This document shows positions 55,739 to 64,000 of a stretch of DNA of 64,000 nucleotides, piece after piece; positions within the stretch are counted from its first letter, which is position 1, and each line of letters begins with the position of its first letter. Origin of the DNA: Marinobacter qingdaonensis (GTDB lineage: Bacteria; Pseudomonadota; Gammaproteobacteria; Pseudomonadales; Oleiphilaceae); NCBI RefSeq assembly GCF_034555935.1, contig NZ_JAYDCJ010000003.1:1116001-1180000 (forward strand), in the 5' to 3' direction. Both the position numbers and the translations under genes were made by a program. The notes below the pieces were generated by a model. The model ran no database searches. It worked only from the letters and a program-made list of their open reading frames with translations, and had not been told where the DNA came from.

Positions 55739-56529
55739 CAGGGTTTGATTCCCACGTGCAGGGCAACAATGCCGCCGGTCATGTTGTAGTACTTGCAGTT
55801 CACCAGACCGGCGTTCTCCATCATGCCCTTCAGGGTGTCCTGGTCCGGGTGCATGCGAATGGACTCGGCCAGGTACTTGTAGCTTTCGCTGTCACCGGCG
55901 ATCAACTGGCCCATCAGCGGCAGGGCGGTGAACGAGTAGGTGTCGTAGGCCTTGCTCAGCAGCGGGTTGGTGGGCTTGGAGAACTCCAGCACCATCAGCT
56001 TGCCGCCGGGTTTGAGTACCCGGGCCATGTCCCGCAGGGCCTGGTCCTTGTCGGTGACGTTGCGCAGACCAAAGGCAATGGACACGGCGTTGAAGTTGTT
56101 GTCCGGGAACGGCAGGTGCTCGGCGTCGGCCTGCACATACTCGATGTTGCCGGCGTAGCCGCGGTCCACCAGGCGGCTGCGACCCACCTGCAGCATGGAG
56201 GCGTTGATGTCGGCCAGCACCACCCGGCCCGAGGGCCCGACCAGGTCGGAGAACTTCATCGTCAGGTCACCGGTGCCGCCGGCGATATCCAGCACCTGGT
56301 GGCCGGGGCGCACCCCCGACAGTTCGATGGTGAAGCGTTTCCAGAGCCGGTGGATGCCCATGGACATCAGGTCGTTCATGAGGTCGTACTTGCCGGCCAC
56401 ACTGTGGAAGACCTCGGCCACCTGGCCAGCCTTCTGGTTCTTGGGCACGTTGCGGAAGCCGAAATGGGTGACTTCGTCCGCGCCCGGGCTGGTCTGGGCC
56501 TGATCGGCCGGCGTCTGCTGCTCGCTCAT
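55738..56529 (-). CDS. ubiE: Ubiquinone/menaquinone C-methyltransferase
   Basis: 263 aa from MSEQQTPAD with AGGA upstream; the longer frame lacks support. SAM-dependent C-methylation of the quinone ring. [20 protein letters not shown] and SAM motif [19 protein letters not shown] are characteristic, as is [14 protein letters not shown]. It is the first gene of the ubiE-ubiJ-ubiB cluster. Confidence 0.97.
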   Translation of the reverse strand: MSEQQTPADQAQTSPGADEVTHFGFRNVPKNQKAGQVAEVFHSVAGKYDLMNDLMSMGIHRLWKRFTIELSGVRPGHQVLDIAGGTGDLTMKFSDLVGPSGRVVLADINASMLQVGRSRLVDRGYAGNIEYVQADAEHLPFPDNNFNAVSIAFGLRNVTDKDQALRDMARVLKPGGKLMVLEFSKPTNPLLSKAYDTYSFTALPLMGQLIAGDSESYKYLAESIRMHPDQDTLKGMMENAGLVNCKYYNMTGGIVALHVGIKP

Positions 56530-56700
56530 GAAAGAGATCCTGTGAAGAGAAATCCTGTTGAGCGAGGTCCGGTGCGGGGACACGCTCAATCCGTCTGAAC
56601 TACGTATTCTAACGGCTGGCGGGGTTGCTACAAGGGTGGCGGCCGGTTTAATCCGCCCCTAAACTGTAAATCCGATCATTTTCCGAGAGAAAGCCGTTTT

Positions 56701-56979
56701 ATGTCCGTAATCGATGTACACCGTTCCCACAGCCTGGACAAGGAGCACGCCCGCGCCGCCGCCGAAACCCTGGCCAAGGACCTGTCCCAGCAGTTCGACG
56801 TGCACTACCAGTGGGACGGCGATGAGCTCAAGTTCAAACGCAGCGGCGTCAAGGGCTACCTGCACATCCAGCAGGCCGACCTGCACGTGCATCTGGAGCT
56901 GGGCATGATGCTGCGCCCGTTCAAGTCCAAGATCGAGAAGGAGATCCACTCCCAGCTCGACCAGATCCTCAGCGCCTGA
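56701..56979 (+). CDS. Polyhydroxyalkanoic acid system family protein
   Basis: 92 aa. HSLDKEHARAAAETLAKDL and YQWDGDELKFKRSGVKGYL match the small family that recurs near phasin genes and ubiE in Pseudomonas. It is divergent from ubiE with a 171-bp space. Despite the name, involvement in polyhydroxyalkanoate storage has not been shown for most members, and no PHA synthase is in the window. Confidence 0.85.
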   Translation: MSVIDVHRSHSLDKEHARAAAETLAKDLSQQFDVHYQWDGDELKFKRSGVKGYLHIQQADLHVHLELGMMLRPFKSKIEKEIHSQLDQILSA

Positions 56980-56991
56980 CCCCGCGCTCGC

Positions 56992-57732
56992 CTACAGGTC
57001 GCCCGGCAGCTCGAAGGGCTGCGGGTGGCCGGCCAGAATATTGGCCATCACCTGTCGCTCCCGTGTAACCAGCCGATCAATCAGCACCTCGACCCGTTCC
57101 ATCTGGCGAAAGGCCGAGTGGCCCCGGTGCATGAAGCTGTGCAGATCGGCCAGGCCGGCCATTTCCGCCGGCGCCCGGGCCACCGACAGCAGCCAGCCCA
57201 GCGACCGGTTGCGGACGTAGCGGTCCAGCTCCAGACCCACCTCGGCCACCAATGCCAACTGACGGTCCCGCAGTTCCGGCTCGCCGGCGCGGAACGCCTC
57301 GCAGTAGGTCGACACCGGCATGGCGTCGGGCAGGGGCGGGGCAATCCGTTCCGCCAGCTCCAGGTCCAAACGCTGGGTGATCAGATTCAGCTCCACCAGA
57401 CCGGCCAGGGTGCCGAGCAGGTGCTCCGGCAGCCACTTCACCATCTTCGGAAACACCCGGTCGATGTTGTCGTCGCGGCGGGTCATGGCCTGCGGCGCGT
57501 ACAGGTCGGTCAGCAGGAAATCCAGGCCGGCGTGGTAGGCCGGGTCGTCGTACAGGTCCCGGTGGGTGGCTTTCAGCCGCTGCGCCTGCCAGTCGGCAAT
57601 GACGAAGGTGTCGGCCAGGCGCGGATGGGCGGCCTTGTACTGGCGAAAATCGTGGTAATCGAGCAGCCAGCGCCGGAGCCGGCGGGCGTTGTCGGACGAG
57701 ACGTCGGTAGCGACCAGGCGCTCACGGTACAT
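56992..57732 (-). CDS. Conserved helical protein of unknown function
   Basis: 246 aa from MYRERLVATD, with GGAG nine bases upstream; an ATG five codons earlier is possible. No signal peptide or membrane segment. It is mostly alpha-helical, rich in Arg and Leu, with blocks such as HRDLYDDPAYHAGLDFLLTD and MHRGHSAFRQMERVE containing repeated His and Asp that could bind metal. It stands on its own between the PHA-system gene (convergent, 12 bp apart) and a lipase-like gene. Not recognised. Confidence 0.7.
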   Translation of the reverse strand: MYRERLVATDVSSDNARRLRRWLLDYHDFRQYKAAHPRLADTFVIADWQAQRLKATHRDLYDDPAYHAGLDFLLTDLYAPQAMTRRDDNIDRVFPKMVKWLPEHLLGTLAGLVELNLITQRLDLELAERIAPPLPDAMPVSTYCEAFRAGEPELRDRQLALVAEVGLELDRYVRNRSLGWLLSVARAPAEMAGLADLHSFMHRGHSAFRQMERVEVLIDRLVTRERQVMANILAGHPQPFELPGDL

Positions 57733-57839
57733 GAATGCGGGCTCCATCAAACCGGGGCGGGCCCGTTCGGGCCCGATCAGAGGCCCGTCAGTTTAACGGA
57801 GCTTGGCCGCCAAGGCACCCGCAGGCCGTTCTGAGGTGG

Positions 57840-58763
57840 CTAGGCCTGGGCTGCAGCGGGCAGGGGCTCGAACGCCGGCACCCATTCCTTGCTGTCGAGG
57901 ATGATGAAGTGGCTGGGCGCTTCGGTTTCAACAATGCGCATGGTGGTCGGGCTCTGGCGCGCGCTCGCCAGCATGGCGTTGCGGTCCAGGATGCGGTCGA
58001 CCGCCGGAACCAGGAAGGTGCCGTGGCGAATGTGGTTGTAGACGCTGGTGTCGGTGCGCACCATCCACTCCATCAGGTTCTCGATGTTGCGGACGATGGT
58101 CAGGTGGTCCTGGGTCGCCGAGAACAGCTTGCTCAGCAGCTGCTTCTTGCGCGGGTTCATCCGGCCGAAAAAGGTTTGGCCATAGGCCGACGACGGTGCG
58201 GAGTTGATCAGTCGGATCAGCCAGGGCCACATGCCGTGGCTGACCGGCTCCAGCAGCATGGTAACCAGGGCATGCAACCGGCCCTGGGGCAGGACCGGGG
58301 CCTCCAGGACTACGTCCACGTCCTCGTACAGTTCCGGCCACTGTTTCAGGGCCTCGAGGATGACCGCGCCACCGCGGGAGTGGCCGTGCACACGAATGTT
58401 GGTGGTGGTCGGCAGGTTGGCCACGGCCTGGTTCAGGATGCAGGCGTCGTATTCGATGGTGCCTTCGGTGTGCTTGATTGGCACTTCCCAGTCCGGGGTT
58501 TCCGGGGTCACCCCGTTGACCGGGATGTGGTAGTTGCTGCAGGTCAGCAGGATCAGTTCGGTGTTGGGCGCCTCGTAGGCCTGGGTGAAGTAGCAGTGGT
58601 TCTCCAGAAAGCCGTGCACACCGATCACGGTCTGCTCCGCCGAACCGCTGTGATTACGCACCGACACCGCGCCTCGACCGACGCGATAAACCCGGCCGGA
58701 GAACATTTCCGAATAGGCGTTCTCGATGGGTTTGATCAGTTTGCGAACGTGGCTCGCTTTCAT
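57840..58763 (-). CDS. Alpha/beta hydrolase, lipase-like
   Basis: 307 aa. The nucleophile elbow is GHSRGGA, and VHGFLENHCYF is a plausible oxyanion-loop region. The catalytic acid and His are less obvious; ETEAPSHFIILDSKEW near the C-terminus holds a candidate His. There is no clear signal peptide, so it is cytoplasmic. It lies divergent from the WS/DGAT gene across an AT-rich 243-bp space, suggesting a part in storage-lipid turnover, which is inferred. Confidence 0.78.
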   Translation of the reverse strand: MKASHVRKLIKPIENAYSEMFSGRVYRVGRGAVSVRNHSGSAEQTVIGVHGFLENHCYFTQAYEAPNTELILLTCSNYHIPVNGVTPETPDWEVPIKHTEGTIEYDACILNQAVANLPTTTNIRVHGHSRGGAVILEALKQWPELYEDVDVVLEAPVLPQGRLHALVTMLLEPVSHGMWPWLIRLINSAPSSAYGQTFFGRMNPRKKQLLSKLFSATQDHLTIVRNIENLMEWMVRTDTSVYNHIRHGTFLVPAVDRILDRNAMLASARQSPTTMRIVETEAPSHFIILDSKEWVPAFEPLPAAAQA

Positions 58764-59006
58764 GTTGGCTCTCCCGCCCAGCGCTGCAATGGCATCTTGT
58801 TGATCTTGGTTTTTGCCTGTCGCTCTGTTTTACCCAGATCAGTCCGGGTATCAATTGGCGCCCTGAACATTATTTACGCTCAATCAGGGCCAATAGATGT
58901 ATGCAGGTTGAACATTTATAACCAATGCATCAAGGCTTATAACGATTATAGGTCTGAACCCCTTCTCACAAGTAACTTTTTGTAATCCTGTGCGCCATCG
59001 CCTGAT
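58764..59006. promoter_or_regulatory. Divergent AT-rich promoter region, hydrolase / WS-DGAT
   Basis: 243 bp. The segment 58870-58985 is much AT-richer than average (for example TTTATAACCAATGCATCAAG, CTTATAACGATTATAGG), consistent with promoters for both flanking genes. Confidence 0.45.
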
Positions 59007-60530
59007 ATGGAGACGGTATGGCTTGTCTGGCACAATGCGGAGTTCGGTTTTTACCTATCACCACCATTCACCCGGGGACCGCCAGGTTTGAGTCACGAGC
59101 CATCGCATCTTCTGTTGCCTGCGGATTCGGCCTGGTTGGCGCTGGAACGCCCGGAAAACCCGATGACCATCACCGTGATGCTGCGGGTGGATGGCCTGAC
59201 CGCACCCAGGTTCCGGGAGTTTCTCAAGGTGTACTGGCTGGCCTGGGAGCGGTTCCGGTTCATGCCGGTGCAGCGTTCCCCGGGCTGGTGGTGGCAGCCC
59301 GATCCGGTGTTCGACCTCAAGCATCACCTGGATGTGGTGCTCGACCGCTTCAGCCCGGAGGACCTGCAGGACTGGGTCTCGGCCCGGCTCAACCAGCCCC
59401 TGGCCCACTACCGCCCGCGCTGGAAGTTCTGGCTCGCGCCCAACGCCGAGGGCGGCGCGGCGTTGCTGCTGCGCATGCACCACTGCTACGCCGATGGCCT
59501 GTCGCTGCTCGGCATCTTCGACCGCCTGTGCCCACCGTCTCCCCAGCAGCATCCCGCCATCTATGGCGCCGCCGAAGCCCCGGAGTTGTCCCGATGGACC
59601 AACGCCGCCAAGACCTGGCTTGAGCAACTGATGGCCAGCGATCTGCAGTCCGCCGGTACCGTGGCGGCGGCCGAATCCGAGGCGCCGGAAACCAGCGGCT
59701 CCCAGCAGGCCGGGCGCTGGCTCGATCGCGCCGCCCACAAGGGCCTGAAACTGGTGCACGAACTCAGTGAATTCCTGATCGAGCCGGAAGATACCCCCTC
59801 CGATCTCAAGCGCCCGTTGCTGGGCCGGCGCCAGTGCCGCTGGTCGGAGCCGGTGGCGCTGTCCCGGTTCCGTGCCGTGGCCCGCGCCACCAACGTCACC
59901 ATCAACGACGTCCTGCTCAGCTGCGTCGCCGCCGCGGTGCGCACCCGGCTGGGCATCGAGGACGAGGCCCTGGCCGACACCGTGCTGCACGCGGCCGTGC
60001 CGGTCGATATCCGCGCCCGCCTGCCGGAAGACCTGCAGCCGGAGCCGGGCGCCCTGGGCAATTACTTCGGCACCGTGTTTGTGCCCCTGCCGGTGGATGG
60101 CGAGAGCCCGCTGGAGCGCCTGTACCGGATCAAGCACGAGACCCGGCGCCTGAAAAAGAGCTGGCAGCCCGGGCTCGCCTGGGGTCTGGCCGCCAGCGCC
60201 TCGGCCATTCCCGAGCCCTGGCGGGCGCCGGTGGCAGACGTGTTCTACCGCAAGGCCAGTACCGTGGTCTCCAACGTCCCCGGTACCCCGGAGGCCCGCT
60301 ACCTGGCCGGCTGCCGCATCTCGGAGCAGATGTTCTGGGTGCCCCAGGCCGGTGACATCGGCCTGGGCGTGAGCATTGTCAGTTACGCCGGCCAGGTCCA
60401 GTTTGGCGTGGTCGCGGATGAGGCCATTCTGCTGGACCCGAGTGGCTTTCTCACCGACTGCCTGCGGGAGCTGGAGCAGTTTCCGGGCGGGGAGGTGAGC
60501 CCCAGACCGGAGCAGAAGTCGCCGGCCTAG
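59007..60530 (+). CDS. Wax ester synthase / diacylglycerol acyltransferase (WS/DGAT) family protein
   Basis: 507 aa. The catalytic motif HHxxxDG is present as HHCYADG, followed by the condensation-domain-like fold of WS/DGAT. The C-terminal block STVVSNVPGTPEARYLAG matches the family NVPG motif. It esterifies acyl-CoA with fatty alcohol or diacylglycerol to make wax esters or triacylglycerol, a storage trait of Marinobacter. The first 27 residues do not look like the family, so TTG 59088 (LSHEPSHLLL) may be the true start. Confidence 0.88.
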   Translation: METVWLVWHNAEFGFYLSPPFTRGPPGLSHEPSHLLLPADSAWLALERPENPMTITVMLRVDGLTAPRFREFLKVYWLAWERFRFMPVQRSPGWWWQPDPVFDLKHHLDVVLDRFSPEDLQDWVSARLNQPLAHYRPRWKFWLAPNAEGGAALLLRMHHCYADGLSLLGIFDRLCPPSPQQHPAIYGAAEAPELSRWTNAAKTWLEQLMASDLQSAGTVAAAESEAPETSGSQQAGRWLDRAAHKGLKLVHELSEFLIEPEDTPSDLKRPLLGRRQCRWSEPVALSRFRAVARATNVTINDVLLSCVAAAVRTRLGIEDEALADTVLHAAVPVDIRARLPEDLQPEPGALGNYFGTVFVPLPVDGESPLERLYRIKHETRRLKKSWQPGLAWGLAASASAIPEPWRAPVADVFYRKASTVVSNVPGTPEARYLAGCRISEQMFWVPQAGDIGLGVSIVSYAGQVQFGVVADEAILLDPSGFLTDCLRELEQFPGGEVSPRPEQKSPA

Positions 60531-60622
60531 ACTGTCAAATGGATTACATTCTGGCGCGGCGGATTCGACTAGACTGATTCGTCGCGTTTATTACCCCAAC
60601 AACAATAACCAGGAGTTGCCAC

Positions 60623-61507
60623 GTGGAGTCCAGCCCGCTGATTTCGATCGGCTTACCCGTCTCTCTGTTCATCATCATGGTTGGCATTGGCCTGACCCTG
60701 ACCCTGCGGGATTTTGGTCAGGTCACCCGCAACCCCCGCAGCATCGTGGTGGGCACCGTGGCCCAGATCCTGTTGATGCCCCTGGTGGCCTTTGGCATTG
60801 CCGCCACCCTGGGGCTGGCGCCGGCGCTGGCGGTCGGGCTGGTCATCATTGCCGCCTGCCCCGGTGGCACCACCTCGAACCTGTTCGTGCTGCTGGCCCG
60901 TGGCCACATTGCGCTGTCGATCCTGCTGACGGTGTCCGCCAGCCTGATCACCATCGTCACCCTGCCGTTCTTCACCAACTACGCCCTGCAGATGTATTTC
61001 GGCGAGGCCGCCAACATCAGCCTGCCGGTGGGCAAGACCATTGCCATGCTGGTGGTGATCGTGCTGCTGCCGGTGTCCCTGGGCATGTTCATCCGCACCC
61101 GGGCGCCGGCCGCGGCGCAGAAGGCCGAGGGAATTGTCAGCATCTTCGGCGGCATCGTGCTGTTGCTGCTGATCATCGCCCTGCTGTGGGGCTCCCGGGA
61201 CCGGCTGCCGGAGCTGCTGTCCCAGGCCGGGCCGGCCGCATTCCTGCTGAACCTGTTTGGTATCGCCATTGGCCTGGGCGTCAGCCGGCTGGTGGGTCTG
61301 TCCCAGAAGGAGTCCCTGGCTATTGCCGTGGAGTTGGGCATCAAGAACGGCACCATCGCCCTGATGGTGGCGCTGACGCTGCTGGAATCCAGCGAAATGT
61401 CGATCCCGGCGGTGGTTTACAGCGTGCTCATGTACGGCTTTGGCTGCATCCTGATTGCCATGGGCCGACGCCTGGTGCCGTCGCCCCAGAAGGCGGTGGC
61501 CGACTGA
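60623..61507 (+). CDS. Bile acid:sodium symporter (BASS) family transporter
   Basis: 294 aa, nine or ten membrane helices. Family motifs: ACPGGTTSNLFVLLARG, with the sodium-site glycines, and ELGIKNGTIALMVALTLL. It is likely to import an organic anion with Na+, though the real substrate in marine bacteria is unknown. The start is GTG with AGGAG seven bases upstream. It stands alone between the WS/DGAT gene and the frameshifted transporter. Confidence 0.9.
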   Translation: MESSPLISIGLPVSLFIIMVGIGLTLTLRDFGQVTRNPRSIVVGTVAQILLMPLVAFGIAATLGLAPALAVGLVIIAACPGGTTSNLFVLLARGHIALSILLTVSASLITIVTLPFFTNYALQMYFGEAANISLPVGKTIAMLVVIVLLPVSLGMFIRTRAPAAAQKAEGIVSIFGGIVLLLLIIALLWGSRDRLPELLSQAGPAAFLLNLFGIAIGLGVSRLVGLSQKESLAIAVELGIKNGTIALMVALTLLESSEMSIPAVVYSVLMYGFGCILIAMGRRLVPSPQKAVAD

Positions 61508-62430
61508 TCAGGACCGGAGCGCGAGCCGGCGTGGCCAGAGCCGGCCGTCGATGGCGGACAGCCCCAGGGCAATCAGGCCCAGGCCGGCAAACTGGGTCAC
61601 CGACAGGGCCTCGTTCAGAAACAGCACGCCAAGCAGGATGGCCGACGCCGGCACCAGCAGGGTGACCAGCAGCAGGTTGGTGGCGCCCGCCGTCGCCAGC
61701 AGCCGGAAGTAGATGATGTAGGCGAGGGACGTGGAGAACAGGGCCAGCCCGAGGATGGCGCTCCAGGTCCCGGGCCCGGCCGTCGCCAGCGCGCCGGCCC
61801 CCTCCAGCCAGAACGCCAGCGGCAGCATGATCAGCCCGGACGCGGTCACCTGGCCGGCCGCGGTCAGGATCGGATGCACCCCCAGGGTCTTGAAGCGCCG
61901 ACCGTAGACCCCGCCGAAGGCGTAGGACAGCGCGCTGCCAGGATGGCCAGTTGCGGCAGCCAGGGTGCGGGCTGGGCCGACGCCGGCAGCCCGATCATCA
62001 CCACCACCCCGCAAAACCCGGTGATCACCCCCACCAGCTTCAAGGGCGTCGCCCGTTCGTCCGACAGCAGGCAGGTGGCCACCACTACGGTAAACAGCGG
62101 CGTGGTCGCGTTCAGGATGGAGGCCAGGCCGGAGGCGATCTGGGTCTGGCCCCAGACAATCAGTGAAAACGGAATCACGTTGTTGATGGTGCCCATGCAC
62201 AGGAACGCCAGCCAGACCCGGGGCGACCGGGGCGGCGTCAGGCCCAGCACCAGGGCAATCACCCAGAGCCCGACTGCCGCCAGCCCCACCCGCAGTGCCA
62301 CGATGGTCAGGGGCGGCAGCTCCTGCACCGCCACCCCGACAAAGAAGAACGACCCGCCCCAGAGTATCGAGAGCCCCAGCAGCAGAGTCCATTCCCGCAC
62401 GCCCATGGTCGGGCTGATTGCTGTTGTCAC
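61508..62430 (-). pseudogene. EamA/DMT-family transporter with a frameshift
   Basis: Two overlapping frames each encode half of one EamA transporter. The N-terminal half begins at 62430 (MTTAISPTMGVREWTLL, with LSILWGGSFFFVGVAV) and reads correctly to PWLPQLAILAA near 61940. The C-terminal half continues in another frame from ALSYAFGGVYGRRF to the stop at 61508. The total length is one base short of an in-frame 307-codon gene. A single-base deletion around 61933-61940, at AGCGCGCTG, explains it. Either the gene is broken or the assembly has an error. Confidence 0.85.
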
Positions 62431-62686
62431 TGTATTGGCTGCCTTTTATGTCGTCCGAGGCGTTTCAGGCTAGCCTTGGCGTGCCGGTTTTGCCATCCGA
62501 ATCTTGCCGGGTCGTACTGCCAAAGTGGCGGTTTGGCCCCCTCCCAAATGAGCAGAAAACCAGCCCCCTTGGGTCATTTCTCCCCGGTTGTGCTTCCCCG
62601 ACCATGGACTGCAGGCGGCAGATTGCGCCTTGGGCCCAGATCGCTGAGGCCCCGATCCCAGATTTTTAACAACAACCGGGGGAAGT

Positions 62687-63793
62687 ATGAAAAACAACAA
62701 CATCAGAAAGTCTGCGCTGTATCTGGCATTGTCCGTGGCCATGGGCGCAAGCGCCGGCGCCCATGCGGCGGTCGAGATCTACAACCAGGACGGCACCAGC
62801 TTTTCGGTGGACGGCTACTTCAACGCCTTCTACGTCAACCGTGAGGACAAGCTGGCCGATACCCGCAATTCCGACGTCAAGATGGGCTTCCTGCCCAACA
62901 CCATTGGCTTCAACTTCAGCAAGGAAATGGGCGAGCTGACCCTGGGCGGCCGCTCCTCGTTCTGGAGCACCATCAACGACAGCCTGCAGTCGCCCACCGA
63001 CACCGCTATCGATGTCCGACAGCTGTACGCCACCGTCGACGGTTCCTTCGGTCAGGTGCTGATCGGTAAGGACTTCGGTCTTTATGCGCGCTCCAACATC
63101 TTCCTGGATGAAATCCTGATGGGCTTCGGCTCGCCCGGTGCGCCCACTGGCGTGTCCTTCGGCAACATCCGCACCGGCTACCCCTATCCCAACCCGTCGG
63201 CCCAGATCACCTATCGGACCCCGGACCTGGGTGGCCTGAACATCGCCGCGGGTATTTTCGAGCCGGCCAACACCACGCCGGGGGCCGGGTCCGAGCAATC
63301 CGCACCGCGCATTGAGGCCGAGGTGACCTACAGCGCCGACCTCAACGGCGTGAGCCTGACCGGCTGGGTCAACGGTCGCACCCAGAGCTCGGAAAACGAC
63401 ACCGATTCGGTGGACTCCACCGGCCTGGGCTACGGTCTGCGCGCCTCGGTGGCCGGTTTCTCCCTGACCGGTTCCGGCTTCACTTCCGAGGGCGACGTGC
63501 CGGTGCTGATCAGCGACACCGCCGCCACCATCGGTGAAGAAGACGCCGACGGCTACCTGATCCAGGGCTCCTACACCCTGGGCGCCAACCGTTTCGTGCT
63601 GTCCTACGGCGAGACGGATTCGGACCAGGCCGACTACGAGACCGAGAACACCTCGATCGCGGTGTTCCACGACGTCAACAGCAACTTCAAGCTGGTGGCG
63701 GAGTACAACATGTTCGAACAGACCACCAAGTCGACCGGCGCCGACGCCGCCGACATCGACACGCTCGCCCTGGGCGCGGTGGTGACCTTCTGA
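62687..63793 (+). CDS. Outer-membrane general porin
   Basis: 368 aa. The signal peptide ends at GAHA-27 or so. The mature part is a 16-strand-type barrel: VEIYNQDGTSFSVDGYFNAF, alternating strands, and a C-terminal Phe (LALGAVVTF) that is the assembly signal. Acidic turns (SSENDTDSVDSTG) suit a marine porin. GGGGGAAG precedes the ATG. A hairpin follows the stop. Diffusion of small solutes is the expected role. Confidence 0.9.
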   Translation: MKNNNIRKSALYLALSVAMGASAGAHAAVEIYNQDGTSFSVDGYFNAFYVNREDKLADTRNSDVKMGFLPNTIGFNFSKEMGELTLGGRSSFWSTINDSLQSPTDTAIDVRQLYATVDGSFGQVLIGKDFGLYARSNIFLDEILMGFGSPGAPTGVSFGNIRTGYPYPNPSAQITYRTPDLGGLNIAAGIFEPANTTPGAGSEQSAPRIEAEVTYSADLNGVSLTGWVNGRTQSSENDTDSVDSTGLGYGLRASVAGFSLTGSGFTSEGDVPVLISDTAATIGEEDADGYLIQGSYTLGANRFVLSYGETDSDQADYETENTSIAVFHDVNSNFKLVAEYNMFEQTTKSTGADAADIDTLALGAVVTF

Positions 63794-63813
63794 GTAGGGT
63801 CTGACTGGCCCAG

Positions 63814-63850
63814 GCCCCCGGACCCGGCTGGACGCCGGGGGTCGGGGGCA
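63814..63850 (+). terminator. GC-rich hairpin after the porin gene
   Basis: GCCCCCGG...CCGGGGGTCGGGGGC can fold into a long imperfect stem about 20 nt after the porin stop. A T-rich patch comes only later (63869-63878). Confidence 0.5.
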
Positions 63851-64000
63851 ACCGGCTTACGACTTTAGTGTCGTTTTGCCGGAGGCGGGCCTGGCAGCGC
63901 CGGAAGGGATTGATTAGGAGGGTTATTTAATCAATGACTTACGATCATTTCGGCGCGCCGATAAAAAGCACGGAAGTCGCATTGGCAGCTTACCCGGATG
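63851..64000. other. Window end, intergenic, no gene seen
   Basis: 150 bp with an AT-rich stretch (TTAGGAGGGTTATTTAATCA at 63915-63934). It may be the leader of a gene beyond the window. GGAGG near 63918 could be a ribosome-binding site, but no convincing frame follows it here. Confidence 0.3.

Noticed and set aside
61508..62430. Two separate transporter genes in different frames
   Set aside because: Each half alone lacks the rest of the ten-helix EamA fold, and the two halves join at one site with a one-base shift, so one broken gene is simpler.
62470..62495. Sigma-54-type promoter before the porin (TGGCGTGCC...TTTTGCC)
   Set aside because: The spacing between the GG and GC elements is two bases too long for an RpoN promoter.

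Overview
The window is a chromosomal segment of a high-GC marine gammaproteobacterium, most likely Marinobacter or a close relative. Three things point there. AceA is the long Pseudomonas-type isocitrate lyase (530 aa). A wax-ester-synthase/DGAT-type acyltransferase is present. The block rsmE-tatCBA-hisEI-ubiB-ubiJ-ubiE plus a polyhydroxyalkanoic-acid-system protein follows the Pseudomonas gene order. No rRNA, tRNA, prophage, insertion sequence or CRISPR array was seen. One structured RNA, 6S RNA (ssrS), is recognisable.

Layout. 1-6.9 kb: the 3' end of an envelope-polymer locus, with a large beta-barrel protein (5' end outside the window) and a 1380-aa protein joining a helical-repeat region to a PgsB/CapB-like Mur-ligase domain. 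7-11.2 kb: aceA, an M48 metalloprotease and a DUF898 membrane protein. 11.2-16.4 kb: the most unusual region, a Fap-like secretion cluster. It has three small secreted proteins (one with 20-residue repeats, two with aligned double-glycine-like leaders), a FapD-like C39 peptidase, an outer-membrane barrel, and an enhancer-binding-protein-like regulator whose Walker B acids and sigma-54 contact motif are altered. A sigma-54-type promoter and a perfect 20-bp dyad precede the first gene. 16.7-20.7 kb: an orphan EgtB-like protein, a KefB/YbaL-type antiporter and a lipoprotein hydrolase. 20.8-29.9 kb: housekeeping genes purHD, dusB-fis, a DUF3426 zinc-ribbon protein, prmA and aroQ-accBC.

30.1-35 kb: c-di-GMP signalling, with a two-receiver diguanylate cyclase divergent from a catalytically degenerate LapD-like receptor and a DUF2333 protein. 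35-41.5 kb: ppa, an acyl-CoA dehydrogenase, rpiA, ilvA, a 5-formyl-THF cyclo-ligase, 6S RNA, zapA and a small coiled-coil gene. The spaces around ppa and ilvA carry three copies of one palindromic element whose outer arms differ between copies yet stay self-complementary. 41.6-44.9 kb: a zinc-related set (ABC permease and ATPase, DUF3299, His-rich DUF2796) with a good Zur-box candidate. 45-49.4 kb: UPF0149-pepP-ubiH-ubiI. 49.4-57 kb: DUF808, rsmE, tatABC, hisIE, ubiEJB and the PHA-system protein. 57-64 kb: a conserved unknown, a lipase-like hydrolase, the WS/DGAT enzyme, a BASS transporter, a frameshifted EamA transporter and a porin.

Five ubiquinone genes (ubiH, ubiI, ubiE, ubiJ, ubiB) fall in the window, so most of the hydroxylation, C-methylation and assembly steps are covered. 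Many start codons were moved from the longest frame to an internal site on the basis of ribosome-binding sites, overlaps with the upstream gene and family N-termini; each case is stated in its entry.
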